Assembly (NCBI RefSeq): GCF_040954645.1
Contig: NC_092804.1
Coordinates: forward strand, 144,345,108 to 144,409,107
Reading direction: 5' to 3'
Origin: Diabrotica undecimpunctata
Taxonomy: Eukaryota; Arthropoda; Insecta; Coleoptera; Chrysomelidae
Length of the DNA: 64,000 bases
A program made the translations under genes and the position numbers. Of this stretch, positions 14,801-29,800 are shown piece after piece (the first letter of the stretch is position 1; the number at the start of each line of letters is the position of its first letter). A model generated the notes under the pieces. The model saw nothing but the letters and a program-made list of their open reading frames with translations. It was not told the DNA's origin and did no database searches.

Positions 14801-17800
14801 GTTATTCAAAATGGATTCACTTTATAATAATTATAGGATTTGTGAACTGCATTTTGAAGATAATGTTATTGTAAAAGGAAATAGAAGCAAAACATTGGCG
14901 CATGAGGCAGTACCTTCAATGATCTTTGTTATTTATATTTAACGAATTAAAAATTGGCAGACAACTTTTGTATATAGCAAAAAGTAGATGAGTACCTATT
15001 TAGTTTTTTCATAATTTAATGTAAGTTTGTTGATTTGCAACCATGTTTTTGCAATTTTGAAGTCTTGTTCTGTTGCAATTTTAAGATTTTTAGTAATTTC
15101 TTTGTTTCGCTTAAGAGCGTAGGCGCAAAATTTCGGGCCAATGCTTTTTAAATACAATAATTTTTTTTGAATCCTGAGAAAACTAACAAATATTTTTGAA
15201 AAATTTAAACACAAAATGAAAGATTACATTATTACCGAGGGCCAAAAGTCCCTTAGAATAAACAAAAAGTTTTTTTGAATGAGATATTTGAAATTAAAAA
15301 TCACACTAAATTTTCTCTTTTTTTTTCACCCCTGTAACTTATTAAAATAAACATTATAGAAGTTGTCAGGAACTTTCGGCCCTCAGCAATAATGTAGTCT
15401 TTCATTCTGCGTTTAAATTTTTCAAAAATACTTATTAGTTTTTTCAGGATTCGAAAAAAATGAATGCATTTAAAAAACATTGGCCCGAAATTTTGCGCCT
15501 ACGCTCTTAAGAATTTATATTGTGTGATATGCCCACTGACTATTAATTTTCTGGTTGTTAGCTGTCATTGGCGGCTTGGCCACGTAACTTCAAAGGACTG
15601 TCGCTTCTCTGTGTTCGGTTGTTCTCTGATATGAGTAACCACATCTCTCACGCCTAGCTTACTTAACTAAAAGCATTTCACGAGGCATTCCATATTCGAG
15701 GGCATTCCACGAAGTTACGAAAGCTATTTAAACGGTACAACAGAAAAATTAACTCTGCAATCCAAGTGAATCTGTAACGTTACTGTCAATTCCGGCTAGT
15801 TCAGATCCGCAGTAGTGCGCGGACACTTAGTTAATATTCTTTTCATAATTTCCGTTCCCTTACATTCCTCTCCGCGGTTATGTGTGCCTTTTATAATTGT
15901 GGTTCGCGGTCAAGAGACGCTTTAGAATCCAAAATATTTATTTTATTACATAAAACAAAATTAAATTAAAATTAAAATCCTTTATGGTACCATAATAATG
16001 GTCAAAAACGGATACTGTTAAACTATAAACAATTAAAAAGGGAAGGGGGAAGCTAAAAGTTTATACAATACTTATAGTATTATCTCAAAAAGTGGGCAGA
16101 ATGAAATTTATATTATTTGTTCTGTAAACTTTAGTTCGGTTTTGAAGTTAATGTATTTTTTTTATAAACTATGCGAGTTAGAGAATATTGATAAAATTTT
16201 TTTCGAAAAAGTTCCAAGAATCAGAAAGTCGACAAAGATAAACATTGTCATCTTTCTTACAATGCGAAGAAAATAGTTTTAAACGTTTATTCTGGTCAGT
16301 AATTATTATACTTCATAAAAAACATAAATCATAAAAAATATGAGTAAAATTAATATAAATACATTGATATTATTCGAAATCAATTTAATTGTTAACATTT
16401 GCTTTGGGAATAAAAATTATGAAATAAATTTGTTAATAATGTTTTGGTTTTGTATATACCATATACTTTGTTAAAATATATATTAATACGTTAGGCACTT
16501 ACTTCAATAGCTTTGGAAATCATTCCAAAACCTAGCGACGGGCTCATAGAAAAAGCTGATATCATCCAATGGACTGGCCTTGGTGGTACTGGTATATTAA
16601 AAATATATCGTCCATGTGGACCGATATTTACATCTTTCCAAACCCATACATTTTCGTACTGACGCTGAATTCGATTGAACCTAAATTTCCTAAACAACTG
16701 TAATTCTGTTCCATTATCATAATTACCTAAAAAAGAAAAATGGGTTTAAATTTGTATTGTAAAAAAGTTTTTTTTAAATTTTAGTTATACTTACATCCAG
16801 ACTCATCCGTACCATCTTCACAATCTCTGTAAAAGTCGCATCTTTTCTGTAATCTATAACACTGGCCATTAAGACATTCTCCGTATCCGTTAGTAATATT
16901 ACAAAGGCTACGTCTCCTAGGTAATGCAAAATCACTAAAAACTACCAATCCAGCATATTCGAAAGTTCTATTAGCATCGATACCAAATGTACTACTTGGG
17001 AAGTGAACGATTTCATCGGGAAAACCTAGAAAGGAAAAACAGTGTTTACTGAAAAAATACAAAAACAAAATCGGATTATTAAAAATTAGTCGGCTTGATG
17101 GTTCACCAGAATGGAAGACTTAGTAGAGTAGGTTTATTATTCGCTCCGTACTCCAGCCAGAATTTTTTCAAACCCAGCATTGTATAATCCAAGTGGGTAT
17201 GCGGTTCAGACTTGTAATTCACGAATGAATTGAATCAGTTCATGTATGAGTACAGTGAGAGCTAGGGTCTATAAAGATAAATGCATTGTCAAAAAAGGTT
17301 TTCTTCTAAATAGTTCATCAATGTCATCCATTCATGGGTGTCACCACACCTATAGTGTCTTAATTTGGCGTTAAATTCACCGAAAGCTAGTCTAGACATT
17401 GACTCTTCTTCATGTATGGTCTTACTAATATTCTAAATAGGATCTATATTCATTTTTAATATGAGCTATAAAATCTGCTATACTCTTGATAACTCACATG
17501 TGTCATACTATTTATGGTTTTTGATAAACCCTTCTCCAAAACTATGATATATTTACATCCTTTATATTTTCCCAAAAGTATTAGACTTGTTCGTAACAAT
17601 TCTTTGATTGATGACACGAGCTGAATTGATATCCAGCTCATACCATTATTCGAGGAAATATGTATGAAAAAATTTTAATTAAAAAATCATTTATAAAAGG
17701 TATATTTATTTAAAAGCACCCTTTCGGGCTACATCACAGAACGTTTTCGGAGTGTATATTCCATCTCCAGTGCTGCTACTAGGTATACATGTTTAAAGCC

Positions 17801-20800
17801 ACTAAATACATGTGTGAAAACTATTTATATATTATTAACTTGGTTCTATAATATTACATTGTAGCTGATAATTTTAAAGGATGTTCAAGTTTTAAACAGA
17901 TTCACTTCATGGCGACGTAAAACTCCGAACTGGTGTTACTAGTCCGGAGAGATCGTCTAGTGTTTGTTATGTAATTTTAGTATATATGATTTTTACTGTA
18001 ATTATTATTGGTAGGCCTATTTGAAATGGATAAAAAAATGTGCTACACTGTATATTATTTCTATTTCTAGTTAATCCCTTTATTTTCTTACGGAGAAATC
18101 TGTCATCGTGTTTTTTCTGTAAGTATTCTATCTCTTCATATGTTTCTTCGCATAAAATCGTATATATGCCATTAAGACGTTGTTTTTCAATTTTTGGAAA
18201 TACGAAAAAGTCACAGGACGCTATGTCGGCAGTGTACGGAGACTGAAGGGGCTGTGTAACCTCGTTTTTGCCAAAAACTGGGTTACACAGTTGTATAAAT
18301 AGACGTTATTAAGTTTAAGTAATTAGATATAATGTAAACTTTTCCCTGTCCGTATCATACATATTGTAAAGAGGTAACCTCATGTAGTTAGCAATAGCTA
18401 CGCACTATAAAACAGAGTCGTTAATGAAGTAACCTGTACAACTCATATCTTTGCCACCAAATACGCTTATTTTCATTGTAATTTTAGTAATTATTGACAA
18501 ATTGCTGAATAAAGGAGATATAAAAAAATCAATAGAGCGCTACGAAAAATCCTTCGTATATTTGGGCCTAAGGAATCTCTAATGAAAATTTATGGAACCA
18601 AACCACCAAGAAAATATCATAAAGCAAATAAGACAAAGAAAATTAAAATGATTGGGCCACACACTCCGTAGACCCCCCAGATGACATTGCCAGGTAGCGC
18701 AGGATTGGAATCCTCTAGGCCGAGGGAATGTAAGCAGACCTAAGAAAACTTGGAAAAGTACAATACTGGACGAATGGAAAGAAATGGGAAAATCCTGGTT
18801 TAAAATCAAAGCACTAGCTCGAAATAGAGTTCGTGGAAGCATGCTATTACAACTAGAGTTCGTGAAGAGCTACTGATTTCGCTCGTGCCACACACATAGA
18901 GGGCGCTGAAACGTTTTGGCGGGAAGTTGTGAACAAATAGGTAACTTTTGGGGCATGTATTCAAGGAAAAACTAATTCAAGGTATGGGATTGAAGGCTTA
19001 ACTTTCTACCCATGTGAAATACAATTGCTTTGGTTTTAAGTCGTCACATCATTTATTATGGTATTGGGGTTTGTTCGCCATAATCGTTCACAATGACAGC
19101 ACAAGTTAGAAAATTGACTATATAATCATACAGGTAATATTTAGGATCATCTTTAAATGTGTTGAATTTCTTTCAAACTGTTGTCAATAAATTTGTTTTA
19201 AATTTGCACCCACGGTTTTTTTTAAATCCAAATCCTAATATGACGTACGATGAAAATTAAGTTACGTGCATTTATTCTCAATGAGCTTTTTCCCTGCAGG
19301 TTACCATGATTATGAAAAATCATTGTAAGACTTATATAAATATTAGAAATCTATATAAATAAGGCAGATGCTTTGTAATGATACACTTTTCCCGGTTTAT
19401 AAGCAGCAGCAACGAATGTTGCGACACCATCTTCTACTGTAGTCGCAGACGAAAAGTGAAGAAGAGATAATTTCAGATGCGACCTATAAACCGGGAACAC
19501 AAGGTATCAATGTAAATATGACAATATTTAAAAAGAATATTAATCATTTTTATAACTTCGAATTGGTATTAATTGGAGATCTATTCTGGTAGATGCTAAA
19601 AACTATTAATTTTATTTGAATTATCATTAATTTATAATTACAGAATAAAAAAGTAGTGGACAATATATTTATCTTGTTTTTATACTCACCTTCATGAGAA
19701 GACCAAATATGTTTGTGTGTACCATTTGTCTGTTCATCAAAAGTAGACATTTTCGATATAACTTTGGCGTAAGTTAATTCATTTCCTGCTTGCATAGTGT
19801 AGAAAGCTCGATCTATACCTGACAGCCCGACATAAGATCCGGGTTCGCCATAAATTGCTACTTCTACCTTGTGTCCAGTTCTAGCCTTCTTATTGTTGAT
19901 GAATACTTTAAACTGAAAAATAATATGTTATTTAAAGTTCAAATATTGTCGGATAAAGTTAATTAGCTATCTACCAAATTAGTTTTAATGGTTAGAAATT
20001 TACGGAACAAAGGACAAATTCATTAAAAATCATATAGACAAAGTAATTAGATTGTAACATATTAATATCTATAGTTTGCAAGTTTTTTCAACTTTAGAAG
20101 CATTAATTCTGACTAGGTTTATTAATCCAATAGAAGCTAATCTGGCTTTGGAAAAAGTAACACGTATGTCACAAACCACAATCATTGGTTCAATATATAA
20201 TAAATCAGTGCAAATCCTTGCCTATGCTGATGATATCAATATTGTTTGGAGAACGGAAAACGCTGTACGAGTGGCGTATGTAGTATTAAAAAGAATCAGC
20301 TACAGAAATGGGTTTAATAATAAACACCAACAAAACAAAGTATATGAAAATAAGCATGCAACCGCAAATCCTACGACCACTTGTTATAGAAAACGACATC
20401 ATCGAAGCAGTTAACGAATTTGTATACCTGGGAGCGCTCCTTAACACTGAAAATAATACTACTACAGGCAGCAGAGATAAACCGCAGAATTTGCACTGCC
20501 AACAAATGCTATTATGGGCTCAATCTCCTCCTTAAATCCACAATTACATCGAAAAATACAAAAATAAAACTCTACAAAACAATAATCCGCCCAGTCCTAA
20601 CATATGGTTCAGAGACCTGGTCTCTAACAAAAAATAATGAAAACATGTTAGGATGTTTCGAAAGAAAAGTACTAAGGCGAATCTATGGAGCAGTGAATGA
20701 CAATGGAGTATGGAGAAAATGATACAACTTCGAACTATAGGAGAATACGTGCTTGACGGAGGAAGGCGATAGAGAGGGACGACTGGAGAGAAATTCTTGA

Positions 20801-23800
20801 GGAGGCTAGGACCCATGCAGGGTTGTAAAGCCAGAATGATGATGATGATTGATGATAAACATTATAATCAAAAGCAATGAAAAATTAAGAAATAATAACT
20901 TCTGACTAAGTAAGACAGCATAGTACAATAATATCAAGCATTGGCTAATAAACACTTACCTTATTTCTGCTAAGTCCATTGACAGGGAAAGTTAAACTAT
21001 CTACTGTTAAATCTCCACTATGACCAATATGCCATACAACAATGGTTGCGACTGGAGCCATTTCAGCACTTAAGGCTATGGCCATTGTGCTGACATAATC
21101 ATCCATATCTTGATCTCCGGTTACTAATACGATTCCCTTGGAAATAATAAGGTAACTGAATTTTTCAACGAAAAAGTTACTTCTGATGTGGAAAATCATG
21201 TATTCTCCAACCTAGAACAATAAATAACAAATACTAATCAATATATTTAAGAAACTTCGATGTTGCAAATAAAAAAAGAATAAGTTTTGTAAATATAACA
21301 TTTCAATTTTACCAGCGTTATTCTGGGGAGATTTCTGATCGCAGCACAAGTAAAAAGGCCCAGAAGAACCAACATGTTTCTTATGTTGTTATTGTAGTCC
21401 GGGATCCATCCATAGTCATTTTTCTAATCTAATTCGTTTTGCCGGTATATCTTGATTTTCCATTTCATACAAATACATAACATATTTTTTTAGTACTTAA
21501 GTGATCATGTAAAATTTGATTTATTTATATCATGCGTTTTCTAATGTTACATGTCGATATGTCATTATCCATATCTTCTCCAAGATTTTGTTGTGCCTTA
21601 TGCTGGTTTTGTTGGAAATGACTTTTTCTGATGCATGATAATACCAAGCCTAACAGTGCGAGAATCACTCAACGGTTTTTAAATGAACACAACATTCCTG
21701 TAATGGATTGGGCCAGCATTGAGTCCAGACGCAAACCCAATCGAATATATTTGGGATATGCTTGGGCGAAGGATACGAAGTCGTGTTCGAGCACGTGGAG
21801 GAAACATTCATTATTAAAATCAGTTTGTCCGGGCACATGCTTTAAGTTTTTATTAATTGAGCGTCATTTTGTTACAATATTTACTTACGTTTTTTTTTAA
21901 TTTTTAAATTGTTACCTACTGAAACTGTTTTCTTTGTTCAAAAGTTAAATTTTTATTATAAATTACTTAAAACAGTTTGTTTCGTTTGTGTTTACGTTAT
22001 TATAATAATAAAAGTTTAAAGAAAATTAAAATTTTATTTTTTTAAAGTAATTACTATTTAAATGGGAATAAGCCACAATTAAAGGTTAAAGTACGTTTAT
22101 TGACGTTTCAATTTCCACTTCGGAAATCGTTCTCAAAATACTTTTTATTGTATTTTGAGAACGATTTCCGAAGTGGAAATTGAAACGTCAATAAACGTAC
22201 TTTAACCTTTAATTGTGGCTTATTCCCATTTAAATAGTAATTACTTTAAAATGCCACAAGAAAATAGCTTCAGAACAATTTTAATTTTTTATTTTAAAAA
22301 TGCAAGTGCTCCGTGAGTGTAATACATGAAACTTCGTGCTACTACAAAAATGAATAGTAGTCAGTATGACTTATAACATTAGTTTTTTAAATACATATAG
22401 ATATTATATATAGAAATAAATTAAATATATATGTACGTAATATATAAATGTACTTACTCTAGGATCAACAGTGCTGGTAATAACTTTTATATGCTGATCA
22501 GTGTGACTATAATGCGCTAACATAAGCAACTCTGCAGTAGCCCGCTGCCCACTGTAGCCATCTTTAAATACGGCTTGCATTTTGACTGCACCTTTAAAAA
22601 ATAAAAGATTTTTAAAATGGGTCTTGAATATACTCGTACTGAATTCTTTTTATAACTGGAATAGCTATATCGTTTTTGAATAAGATGGAATCAGTATTAA
22701 TATTTATATTGTAGCAATGTTTATCCAATGGGCTCCATAAAGATCATAAGAAAAGTAAGTGTTATCATTTTTTTAAAGATATTGTAGTTAACAAAGCCTT
22801 AAGAGCATGAAGGGCAATATTGAAGCAAATCGATGTAAGTACTCAAAAGTCAATTTTTTAAAGCGATTCTTCTTCTTCTTCTTAAAGTGTCTATTCGTTC
22901 CGGATGTTGGCGATCATCACGGCTATCTTTACTTTATTTATTGCAGCGCGGAACAGTTCAGTGGTAGTCGTGTTATACCACTTTCGTAAATTTTGAAGCC
23001 AGGAAATGCGTCTTCTTCCCGGTCTTCTCTTACCATTTAAAGCGATCCTTGTTCGTATTATTGTGTTTGAGATTGATTAGTCTTTCAATCTCCTACTCAA
23101 TCTCAACCCAAAGACTCAGACCTTCATCATACGAAAGCTTTTCTTCGTTACATCAAAGGTATCACTGACAAAATCGACAAAATTCTTAAATCAAGAGGAA
23201 TAAAGACAATATTTACCCCCCAACCAAAACCTCTTCCTCTTGTCAGATCAAACAAAGACAGTATTCCAAATAAACAACACGGAGTTTGTGAAATTCCTTG
23301 TGCAAAAACTTTCATCTCTTGTCCGATCAGTAAAGACAACATTCCAAATGATCAACACCATCTTCATACAGGTCACAAAATTGATTTTGAAAACTCCAGA
23401 ACATAAACCCAATCCGCTTCTATAAAACAAAAATTATCCACGAAGCCATAGAAATTGGAAAGGCCAAATTGTCTCAATAAAAGAGATGACGGTATCCGGT
23501 TACCTTCGATATGGAGACCTCTAATAACGAAAATATCGTCCGCACTACCCTCCAATCAAAATCCCGCCGTCAAAAATGTGCGCGCCAAACCCCGCTCCAA
23601 CCCCCACGCCAACCTCGATCCAAACGTCACCATCGACAGTATAACTGAATATGGTACAGAACGTGGTAAAACATCAGTGTAATTTCAATTATTAATATCG
23701 TGTATTGCCTCCTCTTGCTCTAATAGCCTCTTGCAGACGACGGGACATACTCTCAATTTTTCTCCGGATTACATGTTATGGTATGTTATTCCACTCTCTC

Positions 23801-26800
23801 ACTAACAGATCTGTTCCAGAAATGAACATATCATTTTAAAACACAAAATAAAAATATAGTTCTTTACACTTTTCTTAGTGTAGAATAAGTAAAATATTCA
23901 CTAATATCAAGTTTGCTAGCCGACTTAACGGCGCCACAGCCTCTTAAATAGTTTTCACACCTAAATACAAGAGGGGTAATCTACACTTTTACGCACCAAA
24001 TTTTATTTTATTAGTTAGTTCTCACTCACACGCCCTTGAGGCAACACTCTCAATTCATATATAAAATATTTCTCTACGCCGAAATCGGGCATTTTTTATT
24101 TTTCTCATAAATACGGTTTTCTATTTTACGTGTGATAAAGAAAGAATTATTTGATATTGTATTGTCAGCTACGGTCGTTTTGAACCTCATTACTCTAAAA
24201 ATAGTTAATTATAAGTCGATAAACTTAAAGTGCTTTTATTTCTCTGGAGCAATATTTGCTCATATTAACAATCCTTATCCTTCAACGGTCACTGAAGAAC
24301 CAAACCTATGGAGATACATCCATTCACAAGTCCTTTGAAGTAAGGCTTGGAATCAAAAGATTTCAACCCCTCTCATATAGGGAGCCAGTTACAAGGCTCC
24401 CACTCATTCGTGGTCCTATCGAGCACAGATTATTTGATGAAACAGGACTGAAGAAAGAAAAGGATTACACACGCCGGAGAGCAACAGGAAGAAAGAATAA
24501 TGGTTTCTCGTCCCTAGAAGAAAGATTGCACAAGTTGACCTTCGTTCAAGATTAGACACGTGTGTTTTGTGAAAAGTGCGTTATGTGCTGGTAAGCGACA
24601 GCGGTAATTAAATTGGATACTTGAAAAACATTTGGTGAGGTTAAAACTCTTTCTATATATTTCTATAGTCACTGCATGCACACATTTATATTTGGTAGAT
24701 ATTTGTCTCGACTTTTATTTGTTTATTAATATTTATATTAACTAATGGCTTTGATTTGACAACAGATCTTTCTTCTCAATATCGCTAAAGATAGCTGACA
24801 ATTGTTTATTATACAGATTGTCTCACAGCCCGCTCTCACGAATAATATTTGTTTATCACTCTAGTAAAAATACTCTATTAAAATTAAAATCGCGTCTTAG
24901 TTAAAAAAGACATTTACACTAAACAAAATAATTCACTCTTATTTCTCGCTCAGCATATATTTGCAAATAAATTCACTTTAAATAAAAAATGGAAGCTTTA
25001 AAGAAAAAGCGCAAATCACTTAAAGCATCAATTACACGTATCTCAGAATGGTTTATAGCCAATAAAGACACAGAAAACGAAATACTTGATTTTGAAAATA
25101 GGAAAGAAAAACTTTTTAATTTTTTCACACAATACGAACAAATTCAATTAGAAATCGAACAGACTGATGACAGCGACCAACAATCAGCTGATCGAGCAAA
25201 TGTTGAAGAAAAATACTTCAACACACTCAAAGGTTTGCAAAGAAAAATAATAGAATTAAATTTAACACAAAATAAAGTACCTAGCTCAAATAATAATGCT
25301 GTTTCCAGTGCGAGACTGCCTGAAATTAGCATGAAAACCTTTACCGGCAATTTCTCAGAATTCAATGAATTTTTTCAACTATTTGAAACTCTGATCACAA
25401 ACAATTCAAGTTTAAATAATGTACAAAGGTTTATATATTTAAAATCCTTCCTCAAAGGAGAACCTTTAAACTTAATTAGCAGTATCGAAGTATTAGATGC
25501 AAATTTTGCTATCGCTATAAAAACCCTAAAAGAAAGATATGATGACAAATCACGAGTGATTAGTACTCTTATAAAAAAGCTGTTAAAGTCTCAATCTCTA
25601 GTTAAATGCACTCCTCAGGTACTAAGAGATTTTCTTGTACACACAAAGCAAACGCTTCAAGCTCTTAGTAATCTCGAAGTTCCAATTGAACATTGGGACC
25701 TCCTTTTAATAGAAATATTTTTAGAAAAAATAGATTTTGCTTCTCACAAGGCTTTTGAATATGAAGTAGGTTCTAAGAATGTTCCAACACTCAAACAATT
25801 TTTTGAATTTCTAGAAAAAAGATGTGATGTTTTAGAGAAACTTAATTACACTGAAACTCAGTCAAAGTTTAATAATAAAGTCACTCAAAAAACTGCTCAT
25901 ATTTCCACTATAAATAATAATAAATCTAGCTATGAAAATTGCATATTTTGTAAACAAACTGGTCATAAAATATATCAGTGTAACTTATTTAAAGACACAA
26001 ATTCTCGAGAAAGGTTTAATTTTGTAAAGCAAGCACAGCTTTGCAGAAACTGTTTTGGCACTAAGCATTTTACTGATAAATGCATCTCTAAAAAATGTAA
26101 AATTTGCAATAAAAAGCACAATACACTTCTGCATGAAGAAAATAATTTTTCTCACACTCATGAAAATAATTTATTCTCTCCCACTCGAAGCAATCAAAGT
26201 GCTTCAAATTCACATGATGGTAATCACAGTCACGCCAATAGGCAACAATCACGCTTTAATGCACCACAAACCTCTCAATCGTCCGCAAGTATACAGGGTG
26301 ATTCACAAACTCGCCATAGTGCACCACATATCTCTCAAAGTCATTTTCATGTTCCTCAAAGGAGTAATAATGCCCAAGTTACTCAAAGAATTAATTCTCC
26401 ACATTCATATAATGAATCACCAAACACTTCTACTCACTTAAGCACTCAGACAAATGAATATTGTCTACTCTCAGACACACAAAGTCAAAATTCATCTTGC
26501 ATCTCTTCTCTCTCCACTTTCAATCCAAAAAACGAAGTTTTGCTAGCCACAGCGCTGGTAACAATTTACTCTAAAAGTGGACAACCTGTACACGCAAGAT
26601 GTCTTCTCGATAATGGATCTCAATCGAGCTTTGCAACAAAAGATTTAGTAAATAAACTAAATTACTCTACCACTAATAAAAGATTACAAATTTCCACAAT
26701 CTCTCAAAATTGTTCCATCTCAAATGAAATGGTAAACATTGAATTTTTCCCATATAAAAACAATGATATGAAATTTGAAGTATCATGTGCAGTTTTGGAT

Positions 26801-29800
26801 AATATTACGTGTAAAATACCTCAGGTACCTCTAGATCGTAGCAAAATAAAAATACCAGATGGCATAAAGCTCAGTGATCCCTCTTACTCCTCCCCAGGGA
26901 GAATCGATCTCTTATTAGGTGCAGAAATTTACTGTGATCTATTAAAGGATGGTTTAATTCATATTGGAGCAGGTCTTCCAGTGCTTCAAAACACTCATTT
27001 AGGATATGTCATGTTCGGTAACTTATCTCCACAAGTTTCATCTAAGAAAAAGATGCACTCTCACTCAAACTGTAACTATTCTCACTCGAATCATATTTCT
27101 TTATTTGTTCAATCTCACACTGAAGAAGAAAATATAAATAATCTTCTCCAAAGGTTTTGGGACATTGAAGAAGTTCCCGAAATAAAGCATTTAAGTCCTG
27201 ATGATGAAAAGGCTGAGAAAATATTTAAAGCCACAACACAAATCCTACCGAATGGACAGTTCCAAGTAGATTTACCCCTATGCACGCCTAATGAAAATAA
27301 TAAATTGGGCGACTCTTTCCAAATGGCGCGAAGGCGATTTCTAAATTTGGAAAACAAATTCTCAAAAAATGATTCTCTTTACAAACAATATAAATCTTTT
27401 ATAGATGAGTATGTTGAATTAGGACATGCAAAATATGTTCCGTTGTCTCTGCAGAATGTACACTCAGAAAACAAATATTTCTTGCCTCACCACAGTGTAG
27501 AAAAAGACACTTCTCTCACAACTCGTTTGCGCGTAGTTTTTGACGCATCCATGAAAACCACTTCTGGTTTTAGCCTTAATGATATTATGTTAAAGGGTTA
27601 TACCACACAACCAGAACTATTTGACACTTTAGTCAACTTTAGACTCTTCAACTATGTATTCACATCTGATATAAAAAAGATGTTTAGACAAATCAGAATA
27701 AACCCCAACCAAACTTTCTTATTAAATATTTTGTGGCGCAACTCTCCCTCGGAGCCGTTAAAATGTATACAATTGGAAACGGTTACCTATGGAACGAAAC
27801 CAGCTACCTTCCTTAGCACACGATGTTTAATTGAACTCGCAAACATGCATAAGGAAGAATATCCTCTCGCTCATGATATGCTCATTAATTTTTGCTATAT
27901 TGATGACATATTATATGGTACAAATAGTATTGAAACACTCACACTTGCGCATGAGCAAATCACTGCACTGCTACAAAAGGCAGGCATATCTCTTCACAAA
28001 TGGTGTTCAAATTCACCACAATTTTTAGAAAATATTTCACAATTTTCAACTGACTCCACGTATGTCATATCTCCAGAAAATCATTCCAATAAAATATTAG
28101 GTCTTTGTTGGGACTCTAAATTAGATAGTTTCTCTATTTCAGTACCAGAAATCGAAATAAAAGATTCCTACACTAAGAGACAAGTGCTCTCGATAATTGC
28201 AAGTTTTTTCGACCCCAAGGGATTAATTAATCCTGTAATAGTAACTGCAAAAATAATAATGCAAAAAATTTGGCTTTCAAAAATTCAGTGGAATGAAAGT
28301 TTAGACTCTACACTCTTAAATGAATGGTTAAATTTTCTCAAACATATTTCAGCACTAAAACATTTAAAAATTCACAGACCTTTTTTTATTGAAAATTATA
28401 TATGTACTATACAAATACACGCATTTTCCGACGCTAGTGAAAAGGCATACGCCAGCTGCATATATATTAGAGTTACTTATAGCTCAAGGAATGTCTCTTC
28501 CACACTCATCACCTCTAAAAGTAGGGTAGCTCCAATAAAAACATTAACTTTACCTAAGTTAGAACTTATGGGTGCTGTTTTATGCAGCAAACTCACTAAA
28601 AGAATAGTTGAAATTCTAAATAATAAATTAACTCAAATAGACTCAATAAACTGCTGGACGGACTCAGAAATCGTACTTGCTTGGTTAGGCTCACATAGCT
28701 CGAGATGGTCACAGTTTGTTGCAAATAGAGTTTCTGAAATACAAGGAAACCCACAATTTAAGTGGCGATATATAAAGTCAAAACAAAACCCCGCAGATAT
28801 TGCGTCAAGAGGCATGTCTGCTCCTGAACTTCTAAACTCAAAATTTTGGTTTCAAGGTCCCTCATTTCTACTTAATTATGACTTAGATTTAACTTCTTAT
28901 GATTCAAAACCAAATGTAAGTAAAATACCCGAGGAAAAGAAAATAGTTCATCTAGCACAAGAAAGTTCAATAAGTTTCATTGAAAATTTATCTCTCAAAT
29001 TTTCAAACTTCTCAAAACTACAACGCAGTATCACACTTATTCTCAGGTACATTCACAATTTCAAGTTTCCAAATGAAAAATATGTTGGACCCTTCTCTGT
29101 TTCAGAATTAAAAAATGCTGAAAATTTAATAATAAAACTTTTGCAAAAGGCACACTTTTTTCGAGAATTTTCTTGCCTTAAAAATAAGGAGATAATTTCA
29201 AATAGAACAATTTTAAAACTCAACCCATTCATAGATAATCAGCAAATGATTCGTGTAGATGGTCGTCTAAGGTACTCAGACGTCCCATATGAACAGAAGT
29301 ACCCATTACTTCTACCCTCTCATAATCACATAGTAAAATTAATGCTGCATAGAGAACATATAAGATTATGTCATGCAGGCCCTCAAAATACTCTTTCCAA
29401 TTTTCGTTTAAGATATTGGTGTCTAAATGGTCTCAAAGAAACTAAAAGGATAATTAATAAATGTCACGATTGTTTTAAATTTAAAGCAAAGACAGCCACA
29501 CAGTTAATGGCTGATTTACCACGGGAACGTTCATGTTTCTCCCCTCCATTTACCAATGTTGGTCTAGACTTTGGTGGTCCATTTCTTATAAAAGGCTCCA
29601 ATTTAAGAAAGGCTCCAAAAATAAAATCCTACATAGCGTTGTTCGTATGTATGGTTACTCGTGCAGTGCACATCGAATTAGTCACAGGTCTCTCCACCGA
29701 AAGTTTCTTACTTGCTTTAAAAAGATTCATCAGTAGGAGAGGCTGTCCACAAATTATCTACTCAGATAACGCCACTAATTTTCTAGGAGCTAGAAATCAG

